DNA of 52,043 nt, taken from the NCBI GenBank assembly GCA_010027845.1, contig RGUL01000009.1:1-52043 (forward strand), in the 5' to 3' direction. Positions 1-9,303 of this stretch are shown here, piece by piece (position 1 is the stretch's first letter; every line of letters begins with the position of its first letter). The translations under genes and the position numbers were made by a program. This stretch comes from Gammaproteobacteria bacterium. Its GTDB lineage: Bacteria > Pseudomonadota > Gammaproteobacteria > Steroidobacterales > Steroidobacteraceae. Under the pieces are notes generated by a model that saw only the letters and a program-made list of their open reading frames with translations, searched no databases and was not told the DNA's origin.

Positions 1-1
1 C

Positions 2-1432
2 GTACTCGGCCTGATGATGGCGTTCTTCGCCGTCACGTTCGTGATGCCGATCGCCTGTTCGCTGATCGTCGCGGACGGGATCGCCATCGACTTCGTCGCT
101 GCGGCGGCCATCAACGTTTTGGTCGGTCTCGCGATCGCCGTCGCGACGCGGCAATACAAACGCGAACTGAAAGCCCGCGATGGTTTTTTGTTGGTGAGTT
201 TGTCGTGGGCGTTGATGTCCGCCTCCGCGGCACTACCGCTGATGATCGCGCTGCCCGGTTTGTCGTTCACGGATGCCTATTTCGAAGCCGTATCGGGGTT
301 GACCACCACGGGCGCGACCGTGCTCACCGGCCTCGACACGATGCCGGCGTCGATTTTGTTGTGGCGTAGCGCGCTGCACTGGTTCGGCGGCATCGGCATC
401 ATCGTGCTCGCAGTCGCCGTGCTGCCCTTGCTCGGCGTCGGTGGTATGGCACTGTATCGCGCCGAGACGCCCGGTCCGGTCAAAGACGAGAAGCTCACAC
501 CGCGCATCACCGAAACGGCCAAAGCTTTGTGGGTGACCTACACGGTCATCACGGTGATCGGCATCGTGGCGCTGAAAGTCGCGGGGATGAATTGGCTCGA
601 CGCGATCTGCCATACGTTTTCGGCGATGGGGCTCGGTGGCTTCGGGACACACGACAATAGTGTCGCGTTCTTCCATTCGATCGCGATCGAGCTCGTGCTG
701 GCCGCCATCATGGTCGCAGCGATGCTCAATTTCTCGCGGCACTTCGTCGCGCTGCGCACCTTGTCTTTGCGACCTTATGGCGAAGATCCGGAAGCCAAAG
801 CGATTGTCGCGATGCTGGCGATCAGCATCGTATTCATCGCCCTACTTTTGACCTGGAATGGTTCGTACGCAAGTTTCGGCACGTCGTTGCGGCATGCAAC
901 GTTCGCCGTCGTGTCGGTCGCCTCGACCACCGGTTTCGCAACCGAGAACTGGGACCTTTGGCCGATCTTCGCGCCGGTGTGGATGTTGTTTTTGTCCTGC
1001 ATCTTGTGCAGCACCGGCTCGACCGGTGGTGGCATCAAAATGTTCCGAACGCTACTGCTCGCGCGCCAGGCACAGCGCGAAATGAAACAGCTGGTGCATC
1101 CGTCGGCGATCGTGCCGGTGCGCATCGGCGGCAACGTCGTGCCCGATCGCATCGCGCAATCGGTGCTCGCGTTCATCTTTCTCTATTTTCAGACCATCGT
1201 CGTACTGACCTTCGCGCTGCTGCTCTCCGGCATGCCGCTAGTGCCCGCGTTCTCGTCGATCGTCGCCTGCATCAACAACCTCGGCCCGGGCATCGGGCCG
1301 TCCGGTCCGGTCGGTAACTATCAATTCATGACCGATTTCCAGATCTGGATGTGCACCATCGCGATGTTGCTCGGCCGTTTGGAAATCTTCAGCGTGTTGG
1401 TGCTGCTGACACCGACTTTCTGGCGCAAGTGA
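2..1432 (+). CDS. trkH: Trk/Ktr-type potassium uptake membrane subunit, 5' truncated
   Basis: Membrane pore subunit that moves K+ into the cell, normally gated by cytoplasmic TrkA. The reading frame is open from base 2, and residues Val-Leu-Gly-Leu precede the first ATG at 14, so the true start is probably just outside the window. The frame holds about 10 hydrophobic segments and four P-loop-like repeats with their filter glycines: TTTGATVLTG, SAMGLGGFGTHD, SVASTTGFATEN and INNLGPGIGPSG. The C-terminal end (LGRLEIFSVLVLLTPTFWRK) is typical of TrkH, and the length of about 476 residues is close to the usual 483. It converges on mnmG with an 18-base gap and no obvious terminator. No trkA is in view. 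Family assignment is firm; ion specificity is from family knowledge. Confidence 0.93.
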   Translation, partial: VLGLMMAFFAVTFVMPIACSLIVADGIAIDFVAAAAINVLVGLAIAVATRQYKRELKARDGFLLVSLSWALMSASAALPLMIALPGLSFTDAYFEAVSGLTTTGATVLTGLDTMPASILLWRSALHWFGGIGIIVLAVAVLPLLGVGGMALYRAETPGPVKDEKLTPRITETAKALWVTYTVITVIGIVALKVAGMNWLDAICHTFSAMGLGGFGTHDNSVAFFHSIAIELVLAAIMVAAMLNFSRHFVALRTLSLRPYGEDPEAKAIVAMLAISIVFIALLLTWNGSYASFGTSLRHATFAVVSVASTTGFATENWDLWPIFAPVWMLFLSCILCSTGSTGGGIKMFRTLLLARQAQREMKQLVHPSAIVPVRIGGNVVPDRIAQSVLAFIFLYFQTIVVLTFALLLSGMPLVPAFSSIVACINNLGPGIGPSGPVGNYQFMTDFQIWMCTIAMLLGRLEIFSVLVLLTPTFWRK

Positions 1433-1450
1433 TGCGCCGCGCAGCGGGGC

Positions 1451-3322
1451 TCAGCCGGCGCGACGCTTCAGATGCACGAGCAATACGGACACCGCCGCCG
1501 GTGTGATGCCGGGCAAGCGCGAGGCCTGACCGAGCGTGTCGGGTCTGGCGGTCGCGAGCCGCTGCCGCACCTCGTTCGACAAGCCGGCGACGGCCGAATA
1601 ATCGAGATCGGCGGGCAACGGTAATTCTTCGCTGCGGCGTTGGCGCTCAATCTCTTCTTTCTGGCGTTCGATGTAGCCCGAGTACTTCGCGCGCACCTCG
1701 ACCTGCAAACGCACCGCCGCCGGCAGGCGATCGTCCGCCGCGGCGAGCGCGGGCAGCGGATCACCCGCGGCGAACTCGGGTTGCTCGGCACCGGCGGCGA
1801 GCACTAGGTCGTAAGTCATCTCGGGGCGACGCAATAGGTCGAAGGCCGAGACCTGATGGCTGCGAATCCAACTGCGGGTGAGCCGGGTGACCTCGGCATC
1901 GGCCGCCGTCCGCTTGGCCTCGAAAAACGCCCAGCGGGTGTCGTCGACTAAACCTAGCTCGCGACCGACCGGCGTCAGACGCAGATCGGCGTTGTCCTCG
2001 CGCAGCAGCAGTCGGTGTTCGGCGCGGCTCGTGAACATGCGATAGGGCTCGGTCGCACCGCGCGTCACGAGGTCGTCGACCAACACGCCGAGATAGGCCT
2101 GGCTGCGAAGTGGCACCCAGGCCTCTTCGCCTCGCACCCGACGGACGGCGTTGATACCGGCGACGAGACCTTGGGCACCGGCTTCTTCGTAACCGGTTGT
2201 GCCGTTGATCTGACCCGCAAAGAACAGCCCGGTCACGGTGCGCGTCTCGAGCGAAGCGTGCAGATCGCGCGGATCGAAGTAGTCGTACTCGATCGCATAA
2301 CCGGGTCGAGTGATGTGTGCCTGTTCGAATCCGCGGATGCTGCGCACGAACTCGACCTGCACGTCGAAGGGCAAGCTGGTCGAAATGCCGTTCGGATAGA
2401 CCTCGTGGGTATCGAGTCCTTCGGGCTCGACGAAGATCTGATGCGAGCTCTTGTCGGCGAAGCGATGGATCTTGTCCTCGACCGACGGACAGTAGCGCGG
2501 GCCGACACCTTCGATCTTGCCGGTGAACATCGGCGAGCGATCGCAGCCTGCGCGGATCAGCTCGTGAGTACGCTCGTTCGTAGCAGTGATGTGACAAGGA
2601 ACCTGTCTAGGATGCTCATTGTTCCGCCCGAGGAACGAAAACACCGGGCGAGGATCGTCGGAATGCTGCTCGGGCAGGATCGAAAAATCGATCGTCCGGC
2701 CGTCGATGCGCGGCGGCGTACCGGTCTTGAGGCGCCCGACACGTGGCATTAGTTCGCGCAAACGCGCGGCGAGTTTGAGCGACGGCGGGTCGCCGGCACG
2801 ACCGCCCGACTGCTGCTCGAGACCGACGTGGATGCGCCCGCCGAGGAAGGTGCCGACGGTGAGCACGACCGCGCGCGTCGCAAACGTGATGCCGCTGACG
2901 GTCGTGACGCCTACGACCCGACCGCCCTCGATCACGAGGTCGGCAGCCTCTTGTTGGAAGAGTTGCAGATTGGGTTGGTTCTCGAGGAAGCCTCGCACCG
3001 CGCGTCGATACAGTTGGCGGTCGGCTTGCGCACGCGTCGCGCGAACCGCCGGACCCTTGCTCGCATTGAGGGTGCGAAATTGAATGCCGGCGCGATCGAC
3101 CGCCCGCGCCATCACCCCACCGAGCGCATCGATCTCGCGCACCAGGTGGCCCTTGCCGATGCCCCCGAACGCCGGGTTGCAACTCATCTGGCCGAGCGTC
3201 TCGATACTCTGCGTGAGCAGCAGGGTGTCGGCTCCCATACGCGCAGCCGCAGCCGCGGCCTCGGTGCCGGCATGGCCACCGCCGATCACGATCACGTCGA
3301 ATGTCTTGGCGAAGCGCAGCAT
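1451..3322 (-). CDS. mnmG: tRNA uridine-5-carboxymethylaminomethyl modification enzyme MnmG (GidA)
   Basis: FAD-dependent partner of MnmE in modifying the wobble uridine (position 34) of several tRNAs. The product is 623 residues, normal for the family. The N terminus has the dinucleotide-binding motif [12 protein letters not shown], followed by [20 protein letters not shown], a family hallmark. Further conserved blocks are [23 protein letters not shown] and [18 protein letters not shown]. The open frame extends upstream to 3469, but conservation begins at the ATG at 3322 ([10 protein letters not shown]), so that start is chosen. In many Gammaproteobacteria mnmG is followed by rsmG and parAB. 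Here it is followed by convergent trkH, so that linkage is broken. It is also about 18 kb from its partner gene mnmE. Confidence 0.97.
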   Translation of the reverse strand: MLRFAKTFDVIVIGGGHAGTEAAAAAARMGADTLLLTQSIETLGQMSCNPAFGGIGKGHLVREIDALGGVMARAVDRAGIQFRTLNASKGPAVRATRAQADRQLYRRAVRGFLENQPNLQLFQQEAADLVIEGGRVVGVTTVSGITFATRAVVLTVGTFLGGRIHVGLEQQSGGRAGDPPSLKLAARLRELMPRVGRLKTGTPPRIDGRTIDFSILPEQHSDDPRPVFSFLGRNNEHPRQVPCHITATNERTHELIRAGCDRSPMFTGKIEGVGPRYCPSVEDKIHRFADKSSHQIFVEPEGLDTHEVYPNGISTSLPFDVQVEFVRSIRGFEQAHITRPGYAIEYDYFDPRDLHASLETRTVTGLFFAGQINGTTGYEEAGAQGLVAGINAVRRVRGEEAWVPLRSQAYLGVLVDDLVTRGATEPYRMFTSRAEHRLLLREDNADLRLTPVGRELGLVDDTRWAFFEAKRTAADAEVTRLTRSWIRSHQVSAFDLLRRPEMTYDLVLAAGAEQPEFAAGDPLPALAAADDRLPAAVRLQVEVRAKYSGYIERQKEEIERQRRSEELPLPADLDYSAVAGLSNEVRQRLATARPDTLGQASRLPGITPAAVSVLLVHLKRRAG

Positions 3323-3375
3323 AATTGGCCGCGCATTGTATAGAACCCGGCATGGCCGCCGGTATCGACCCCACC

Positions 3376-4824
3376 ATGACCCATCGTCGACTCCCCCTCG
3401 CCGCGCTGCTCGCAGCGCCACTCGCCGCCCTGCTCTGGCCATCGACCGGCGGCGCCGCCCCGCCCACATTCGCCCCCTGCCGCCTCGCCCATCCGCTCGG
3501 ACTCGCCGGCATCGAAGCCGAGTGCGCCACGCTCGAGGTTGCCGAAAGTGACGCGCCGGGCGCGCGTCGCATCACCTTGTCGATCGCGCGCGTGCCGGCC
3601 GTCAGCCGCGAGAAATCCCGCGAGCCTTTGTTCTTGATCGCCGGCGGACCCGGTATGGGCACACAAGACATGTATGTCGGGGTGGCGCAGGTGTTCCGGC
3701 GGGTGAACCGGGAACACGACATCGTGCTGGTGGACCAGCGCGGCACCGGTCGCTCGGCGCCACTCGAATGCGACCAAGCAGACGACGAAGACGTCGATCT
3801 GCAGCGACTCGAACCCGCCGTGCGTGCCTGTCTCGCAACGCTGCAACAGAACCACGACGTCGCGCAGTACACCACCAGCCGCGCCGTGCAAGACCTCGAT
3901 GCCGTGCGCCGTGCGCTCGGTTATGGGCGCATCAATCTTTATGGTGTTTCTTACGGCACACGCGTCGCCCAACATTTTTTACGTCGTCATCCGCAGCACA
4001 CCCAGAGCGTGATCCTCGATGGCGTCGTGAGTCCCGAGCGACCACTCGGTCCCGACCTCGCGCTCGATGCGGACGCCGCCGTGCAACGCATCTTCGCGCG
4101 CTGTCGTGACGACGCGGCTTGCCGCGCTGCGTTCGGTGATCCGCTCGACGACTATCGCCTGCTACGCGAGCGACTCGCCAAAACACCGCGGCGGATCGCC
4201 GACCTCGAATCCGAATTCGGCCTCTCGCAACTACGCGTCGCCATGCGCTTATCGAGTTATTCCGCGGCGCAGGCCTCGCTGCTACCACTCGCGTTACATC
4301 GCGCCGCGCGCGCCGACGACTTCACGGCACTCGCCTCCTTGTATTCGCTCAGCACGCGATCGCTGGAACATTCGATCGCAGCGGGTATGCACAACAGCGT
4401 GGTGTGCGCCGAAGATTTGCCGTTCGTCACGGTCGATGCCGAGCGACGCGCCAAACTCGCCGCGACTTACCTGGGTGCCGATACGTTCGACGGCCTGGTG
4501 CGCATCTGCGCTCTTTGGCCGCGCGGCCCCGTCGATGCGGATTTCCACTCGCCGGTGAAGAGCGACGTGCCCGTGCTGTTGTTATCGGGTTCCGACGACC
4601 CCGTCACGCCACCGACGAACGCCGTCGCCGCGATGAAGTTTTTGACACACGCCCGACACGTGTCGCTCGCCGATGAGGGTCACGGCCAACTCGGTGTGCG
4701 CTGCATGGATCGCGTGTTCGAAGAATTCCTGCGGCACGGCGAACCCGCCAAACTCGATCTAACGTGCCTCGATAAACGCATCGTACCGCCGTTTTTCCTT
4801 TCGCCCGCGGGGCCCGCGCCATGA
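3376..4824 (+). CDS. secreted alpha/beta-fold peptidase, proline iminopeptidase/TAP-like family
   Basis: Predicted exported serine hydrolase, 482 residues from the ATG at 3376. In-frame TTG 3325 and ATG 3352 are alternatives, but 3376 places a clean signal peptide (basic MTHRR, then about 18 hydrophobic residues) at the N terminus. Residues 90-93 are GGPG and 120-125 are DQRGTG, both typical of the tripeptidyl/proline iminopeptidase group. The nucleophile motif GVSYG places Ser192 in the elbow. Asp407/408 in [10 protein letters not shown] and His436 in DEGHGQ complete a catalytic triad, and the C-terminal part resembles the TAP-like domain. The stop overlaps the start of the next ABC gene by 4 bases, so it is probably co-transcribed with the exporter. 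The natural substrate cannot be told. Confidence 0.85.
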   Translation: MTHRRLPLAALLAAPLAALLWPSTGGAAPPTFAPCRLAHPLGLAGIEAECATLEVAESDAPGARRITLSIARVPAVSREKSREPLFLIAGGPGMGTQDMYVGVAQVFRRVNREHDIVLVDQRGTGRSAPLECDQADDEDVDLQRLEPAVRACLATLQQNHDVAQYTTSRAVQDLDAVRRALGYGRINLYGVSYGTRVAQHFLRRHPQHTQSVILDGVVSPERPLGPDLALDADAAVQRIFARCRDDAACRAAFGDPLDDYRLLRERLAKTPRRIADLESEFGLSQLRVAMRLSSYSAAQASLLPLALHRAARADDFTALASLYSLSTRSLEHSIAAGMHNSVVCAEDLPFVTVDAERRAKLAATYLGADTFDGLVRICALWPRGPVDADFHSPVKSDVPVLLLSGSDDPVTPPTNAVAAMKFLTHARHVSLADEGHGQLGVRCMDRVFEEFLRHGEPAKLDLTCLDKRIVPPFFLSPAGPAP

Positions 4825-5549
4825 TCGAAGCACGCGGGCTAGGCAAAAGTTTCGGCGCGGTGCGCGCCGTGCACGAGGTCAGTTTCGTTGCCGCCGACGG
4901 TCGCATCACGGCGCTACTCGGTCCGAACGGGGCCGGCAAATCGACCACGCTGCGCATGCTGTGCACGGTGCTACGACCGGATACGGGCGCTGCACTCATC
5001 GACGGCGCGATCGTCGCCGACGATCCACTCGCCGCCCGCCGTCACATCGGTGTGCTATCGCATTCATCGGGACTTTATCCACACCTCACCGCCCGCGAGA
5101 ACATCGCCTATTTCGGCGAGCTACACGGTATGACGCGCCACGCGAGTCGTGCGCGCGCCGACGAATTGCTCGGCCGCCTCGAACTCGGCGATTGCGCCGA
5201 CCGGCGTGCCAAAGGTTTTTCGCAGGGCCAAAAATTGAAAACTGCGCTGGCACGGGCGCTGGTGCACGAGCCGCGCAATCTGGTGCTCGACGAACCGACT
5301 AACGGACTCGATGTCATGGCCGTGCGCAGTTTGCGTAAGCTACTCGTCGAATTACGCGATGCGGGTCATTGCATTCTGTTCTCGACCCACGTCATGCAGG
5401 AAGTGAGCGCGCTCTGCGACGACGTGGTCGTGATCGCGCGTGGCACGGTGGTCGCACGCGGTGCGCCCGAGGCACTGCGGGCGAGCACCGGTCTGGCCGG
5501 CCTGGAAGATGCGTTCGTACAACTGATCGGCTCGGCGGGTTCGGCATGA
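4821..5549 (+). CDS. ABC transporter ATP-binding protein, NatA-like
   Basis: Cytoplasmic ATPase of a two-gene ABC exporter, 242 residues. Walker A is GPNGAGKST at residues 34-42. The signature is FSQGQKLKTALARAL, a variant of LSGGQ common in the NatA/drug-exporter subfamily. Walker B is LVLDEPTNGLD, and the H-loop is within LFSTHVMQEV. The Q-loop region reads HSSGLYPHLT, without an obvious Gln. The start ATG overlaps the upstream peptidase stop (ATGA), and the 3' end overlaps the permease start in the same way, so the three genes form one coupled unit. NatA of Bacillus exports sodium, but the family is broad and the substrate here is unknown. Confidence 0.92.
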   Translation: MIEARGLGKSFGAVRAVHEVSFVAADGRITALLGPNGAGKSTTLRMLCTVLRPDTGAALIDGAIVADDPLAARRHIGVLSHSSGLYPHLTARENIAYFGELHGMTRHASRARADELLGRLELGDCADRRAKGFSQGQKLKTALARALVHEPRNLVLDEPTNGLDVMAVRSLRKLLVELRDAGHCILFSTHVMQEVSALCDDVVVIARGTVVARGAPEALRASTGLAGLEDAFVQLIGSAGSA

Positions 5550-6733
5550 GTTGGCGCAGCATACTGGTCGTCTGGCGCAAAGAATTTCTCGAGAACCTAC
5601 GCGACCGTCGCACCGTTTGGGCGGCGCTGTTCTTCGGACCGCTACTCGGACCGGTGTTATTCGCCGGCATGATGAACTTCGCAATGAGCCGCGACGAAGC
5701 GGTGCAGAACGACCCTCTGAGTATCGCCGTCGCGCACGGCGAGCGTGCACCGAATCTACTGAGATTTTTGAATTCGCGCGGCATCGACATTGAACATCAC
5801 GCCTACGACGACGCTGCGGCACGCAACGCGGTCAGCACCAAGCGTCACAAACTCGTGTTGCTGGTGCCGGAAGATTATGCGCGTCGACTCCGCGACGCCG
5901 AGCCCGCTAGCCTGTTTTTGTACGTCGACCAATCGGTGCAACTGACCGGACGCGATGCGACACGTCGAGTACGCGACACGCTCGAGGACTACGGTCGGGG
6001 CATCGCGCAAGGACGGCTAATTTTGCGTGGGGTGAGTCCCGTCGCGCTGGCGCCACTCGTCACCCAAACCGTCGACGTGTCCACACCCGTAAGTCGCGCT
6101 GCGCTGGTGCTCGGCTTGTTGAGTTATTTCGTGATTCTCGCAATGTTGATGGGCGGGTTGAATCTCGCCATCGACTCGACCGCGGGCGAACGCGAACGCG
6201 GTTCGCTCGAAGCTTTGCTCACGACGCCGCTCGAGCGCGCGCACATCCTGTACGGCAAGATCCTCGCGACCTGCACGTACATGCTGCTGTCGTTGGTGCT
6301 AACCGTCACCGCCTGCGCGATCACGTCGCAATTCATCGGCTTCGAGCGGCAGGGCATGAGTGCGAACCTCGGTCCCGGTGCGATGCTAGCCATCGTTTGT
6401 TGCGTGGCGCCGTTGATTCCCGCCGGCGCCGGCTTGATGACCATCGTCGCCTCGTTCACGCGCAGCTTTCGCGAGGCCCAGAGTTACGTGAGCATCGTCA
6501 TCATGATCCCGGCCTTGCCGCTCGCATTCGTCAATCTGCTGGAGTTACAACGCACTCTGCCGTTGATGGCCGTGCCGTCGCTCAGTCAACATTTTTTGAT
6601 GACCAGCGTGTTGCGCGGCGAGTGGCCGACCGCGACCGAAGTCGTGCTATCGGTCGGCACGAGCCTATTACTCGGTGCGGCATTGGCATGGATCGCCGGA
6701 CGTTTGTACGAGCGCGAAGCGATTCTGGGCTGA
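5546..6733 (+). CDS. ABC transporter permease, NatB-like
   Basis: Membrane partner of the preceding ATPase, 395 residues. One membrane helix near the N terminus (WAALFFGPLLGPVLFAGMM) is followed by a soluble extracytoplasmic domain of about 170 residues. Five or six helices then form the C-terminal half, including LGLLSYFVILAMLMGGL and the GERERGSLEALLTTPL loop diagnostic of ABC-2 type NatB/CcmB-like permeases. The frame is open upstream to 5369, but the ATG at 5546 overlaps the stop of the ATPase gene (ATGA) and begins the conserved MSWRSILVVWRKE segment. With the secreted peptidase upstream, the operon could export a peptide or ion; this is inference. Confidence 0.9.
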   Translation: MSWRSILVVWRKEFLENLRDRRTVWAALFFGPLLGPVLFAGMMNFAMSRDEAVQNDPLSIAVAHGERAPNLLRFLNSRGIDIEHHAYDDAAARNAVSTKRHKLVLLVPEDYARRLRDAEPASLFLYVDQSVQLTGRDATRRVRDTLEDYGRGIAQGRLILRGVSPVALAPLVTQTVDVSTPVSRAALVLGLLSYFVILAMLMGGLNLAIDSTAGERERGSLEALLTTPLERAHILYGKILATCTYMLLSLVLTVTACAITSQFIGFERQGMSANLGPGAMLAIVCCVAPLIPAGAGLMTIVASFTRSFREAQSYVSIVIMIPALPLAFVNLLELQRTLPLMAVPSLSQHFLMTSVLRGEWPTATEVVLSVGTSLLLGAALAWIAGRLYEREAILG

Positions 6734-6797
6734 CGCGTAGCGATGCGAAGGGTAGAGTCGAGCGACGAACATCACGAAATTTTTATAGGGGTCACCG

Positions 6798-7853
6798 ATG
6801 ACGACGAACGAGCCGATGGTCCGCAGCGACGGCACCTATCCCGTGGTCGCACTGCGTCAAGAAGCGATCCACGTCGGCGTGGTGCAGACGCGCGTGCAAG
6901 GCGTCGATGGCGCGAATCCTGCACCGGGGCTGCGCGCTAACCTCGATTACTTTCTCGAGAGTATCGACATCGCGCAGGGCTACGGGGGTCGCTGCGACCT
7001 GTTGCTATTCCACGAATTTCCGATCACCGGTTTCACCAATTGGACACGCGACCAGCATTACGCGCTGTCGATCGAGGTGCCCGGGCCCGAGGTCGCCGAA
7101 GTCGCCAAAAAAGCGCAGCAATACAACTGCTACATCGTCTTCGGTACGTACGCCAAAGATCCGGTGAACTGGCCGGGCCACATTTTGCATCTGATGGTGA
7201 TGTGCAAGCCCGACGGCAGCATCGTGTCGCATTGGAAACAGCGCAACGTACGCGGCATGTTCCCGGGCGCCGAGCAATACACATCGGTGATCTACGACGT
7301 CTACGACCGCTTCGTCGAAATGTACGGTCTCGATGCGGTGATCCCGATCGAGCGTACCGACATCGGCAACATCGCGATGTCAGCAGTGCAATTCGAGCCG
7401 GAGCTATTTCGCTGCATGGCTTTCAAAGGCGCAGAGATCATCTGTCGCGTTGCGACCGGCGGCTTCGAGTGGGACGATATGCGGCTCACCTCGTACCACA
7501 ACAGCCTCTACACGCTGGTCACGAACAATTCGGTCGCGACCCATGGTCGTAATCCCGGTTTCTTCGAGGACGCGGGCTACGGCGGCCCCGGCCGCTCGTC
7601 GATCTTCGGGCCGCGGGGCGTCGTGCTCGCCAAAGCGGGTCCGTTCGAGTGCCGTGAGTCGTCGATGATTCCGATCGGTGCGTTTCGCACGAAACACCGC
7701 ATTCCCGATTTGCATCTGCGACTCTATAAACCCGTGCTCGACCAATACATCGAGCGCTACGACCCGAACGGTTATGCCGAATCGGTGCCGAGAGACAAAC
7801 GCGAAGCCTTCCAGCACTTCGTGAAGCGTGCCCGCTGGCAACACTATTGGTGA
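6798..7853 (+). CDS. nitrilase-superfamily (aliphatic amidase-like) protein with Ser at the catalytic Cys position
   Basis: Carbon-nitrogen hydrolase fold, 351 residues, close in length to aliphatic amidases. The catalytic Glu lies in FHEFPITGF (Glu73) and the Lys in HWKQRN (Lys147). The segment equivalent to the nucleophile block (family pattern Cys five residues before a Pro-Glu pair, then GAEII) reads AMSAVQFEPELFR, so Ser195 (codon TCA at 7380-7382) sits where Cys is expected. Either the protein is not a normal amidase, or Ser serves as nucleophile, or it is a binding protein. The rest of the family core, such as GFEWDD, NNSVATHGRN, GGPGRSSIFGPRG and KHRIPDLHLRLYKPVLD, is intact, so this is not a decaying gene. 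A ribosome site TAGGGG lies upstream. The next gene starts inside the stop codon. Confidence 0.85.
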   Translation: MTTNEPMVRSDGTYPVVALRQEAIHVGVVQTRVQGVDGANPAPGLRANLDYFLESIDIAQGYGGRCDLLLFHEFPITGFTNWTRDQHYALSIEVPGPEVAEVAKKAQQYNCYIVFGTYAKDPVNWPGHILHLMVMCKPDGSIVSHWKQRNVRGMFPGAEQYTSVIYDVYDRFVEMYGLDAVIPIERTDIGNIAMSAVQFEPELFRCMAFKGAEIICRVATGGFEWDDMRLTSYHNSLYTLVTNNSVATHGRNPGFFEDAGYGGPGRSSIFGPRGVVLAKAGPFECRESSMIPIGAFRTKHRIPDLHLRLYKPVLDQYIERYDPNGYAESVPRDKREAFQHFVKRARWQHYW

Positions 7854-8509
7854 CGTACGTGAAACTTTTACAAAAATTCGCGGCGCTGCTTGCGATCCTC
7901 GGCGGACTCGCGCTCGTCGTGCAGAGCGTACTCACCGTGTCGCATCAAATGGAGTTGGGCCGCAGTCTCGGCTACGGCGTCGTCGTGTACACCGGTTACT
8001 TCACGATCACGACCAATGCGTTGTGTGCGGCGATCGCGCTCGCATTCAGTCCGTGGTTCGCAACCGATCGACGTTTTGCAGGCTTGCGCGAGCCTTGGGT
8101 CGTCACTTGCGCGACCGCGTCGATCGTGATGGTCGGTGCGGTCTATCACTTGCTGCTGTCGCGGCTCTTCCACCAAGAAGGAGTGCAGGCGATCTGCAAC
8201 GCGGTGCTGCACTACACCATCCCGCCGCTCTTCCCCGTGCTGTGGTGGTTCGCCGTACCGCGAAATTCGTTGGTGTGGAGCGACGCCTGGCGAGTTCTCG
8301 CCTATCCGCTCGGCTATCTCGTCTACGTCGTCGCGCGCGGCGAAGCGACCGGACTCTATCCGTATTTCTTCATCGACGTGCCGCGCATCGGTTATTCGCA
8401 GGCACTACTCAACGCCGCCGGCTTGTCGGTGCTGTTCATCGCAGCCGGTGCGCTATTGATCGTCATCAAAGGGACGATACGACCGCCGGTGACGGGCGAT
8501 ACCGAATAA
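7850..8509 (+). CDS. Pr6Pr-family integral membrane protein
   Basis: About 219 residues with six predicted membrane helices. It carries the GYFTITTNALCAA block and the HYTIPPLFPVLWW and PYFFIDVPRIGY blocks that characterise the uncharacterised Pr6Pr membrane family. No enzymatic residues stand out. Three start codons are possible: TTG 7847, GTG 7850 (sharing GTGA with the amidase stop) and GTG 7859. I give 7850 because of the coupling, but 7859 (VKLLQKF) would also leave a normal first helix. It is coupled to the nitrilase-like gene, suggesting they are made together, with no known functional link. It converges on the GGDEF gene with only 8 bases between stops. Confidence 0.75.
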   Translation: MTYVKLLQKFAALLAILGGLALVVQSVLTVSHQMELGRSLGYGVVVYTGYFTITTNALCAAIALAFSPWFATDRRFAGLREPWVVTCATASIVMVGAVYHLLLSRLFHQEGVQAICNAVLHYTIPPLFPVLWWFAVPRNSLVWSDAWRVLAYPLGYLVYVVARGEATGLYPYFFIDVPRIGYSQALLNAAGLSVLFIAAGALLIVIKGTIRPPVTGDTE

Positions 8510-8517
8510 CTTCGTCG

Positions 8518-9303
8518 TCAGCACGACAGCACCACGCCCTTGCCCGCGCGTTTCGCGGCATTCAATGCACGGTCGGCGAGACGGGGTAAATCGTCGATCG
8601 CATCGGGTACGCATCGATCAAGCGTCGCGACGCCGACGCTACCGCTGACGTGCAGCAGGCGACCGGGTGCGACGCAGATCGTCACGTCGCGCAAAGCGTC
8701 CAACACGCGCTCGGCGACTTGCAGGGCGCCCTCGCGATCCGTGCCAGGCAACAGCACCACGAATTCGTCGCCACCCCAGCGACAACAGCGATCTTCGGCA
8801 CGATCGAGGCAGTCGCGCAGCGTGATGGCGACGCTGATCAACGCCCGATCGCCGAGGTCGTGACCGTGACGATCGTTCAAAGATTTAAATCCGTCGAGAT
8901 CGATGAACAGCAAACTCGCCGGCGAGGCGTTTCGACGGGCTCGAGTCGAGAGCGCGCGCAATTGTTGGTCGAAGGCACGCCGATTCGGTAAGCGTGTGAG
9001 CGGATCTTGGTGCGCTGTCCGTCGTTCGCGCGCCGCCGTCGCCGCAGTGTGCAACACCCGAAAGCCAGCAATCGCCAATGCAAGCACACCGACGGTGGCG
9101 AGCACGAGCGGCGTGCTGCGACGGGTGAGCCAATCGTCCCACGCTTGCGCGAGCGGCACTCCGGCTAGGTGTGCGCGAAACTGCTCGTATTGCCAATCGT
9201 CGATACAAATTTGGGCAAGCAGCAACGCGAACGACATCCACGCGAGCGCGTAGAACGCCGTCAAACACGCTTGTCGGAACAGTGATGCGTTAGGGTCCGG
9301 CAT
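8518..9303 (-). CDS. membrane diguanylate cyclase (GGDEF)
   Basis: Predicted c-di-GMP synthase, 261 residues. Two membrane helices (about residues 11-33 and 64-86) flank a periplasmic loop of about 30 residues, then the GGDEF domain starts at DPLTRLPNRRAFD (100-112). The metal-binding Asp lies in FIDLDGFKSLND, and the active-site motif GGDEF is intact at 177-181. An inhibitory I-site RAED sits at 168-171, exactly five residues before GGDEF, so product feedback is expected. The start codon shares one base with the stop of the upstream HD-GYP gene (TAATG). It is the last gene of the crp/HD-GYP/GGDEF cassette. The short loop is too small for a known sensor domain. Confidence 0.95.
   Translation of the reverse strand: MPDPNASLFRQACLTAFYALAWMSFALLLAQICIDDWQYEQFRAHLAGVPLAQAWDDWLTRRSTPLVLATVGVLALAIAGFRVLHTAATAARERRTAHQDPLTRLPNRRAFDQQLRALSTRARRNASPASLLFIDLDGFKSLNDRHGHDLGDRALISVAITLRDCLDRAEDRCCRWGGDEFVVLLPGTDREGALQVAERVLDALRDVTICVAPGRLLHVSGSVGVATLDRCVPDAIDDLPRLADRALNAAKRAGKGVVLSC

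Noticed and set aside
2015-2752. 245-residue open frame on the plus strand inside mnmG
   Set aside because: Antisense shadow of a clearly conserved gene; GC-rich DNA yields long chance frames, and the product has no recognisable domain.
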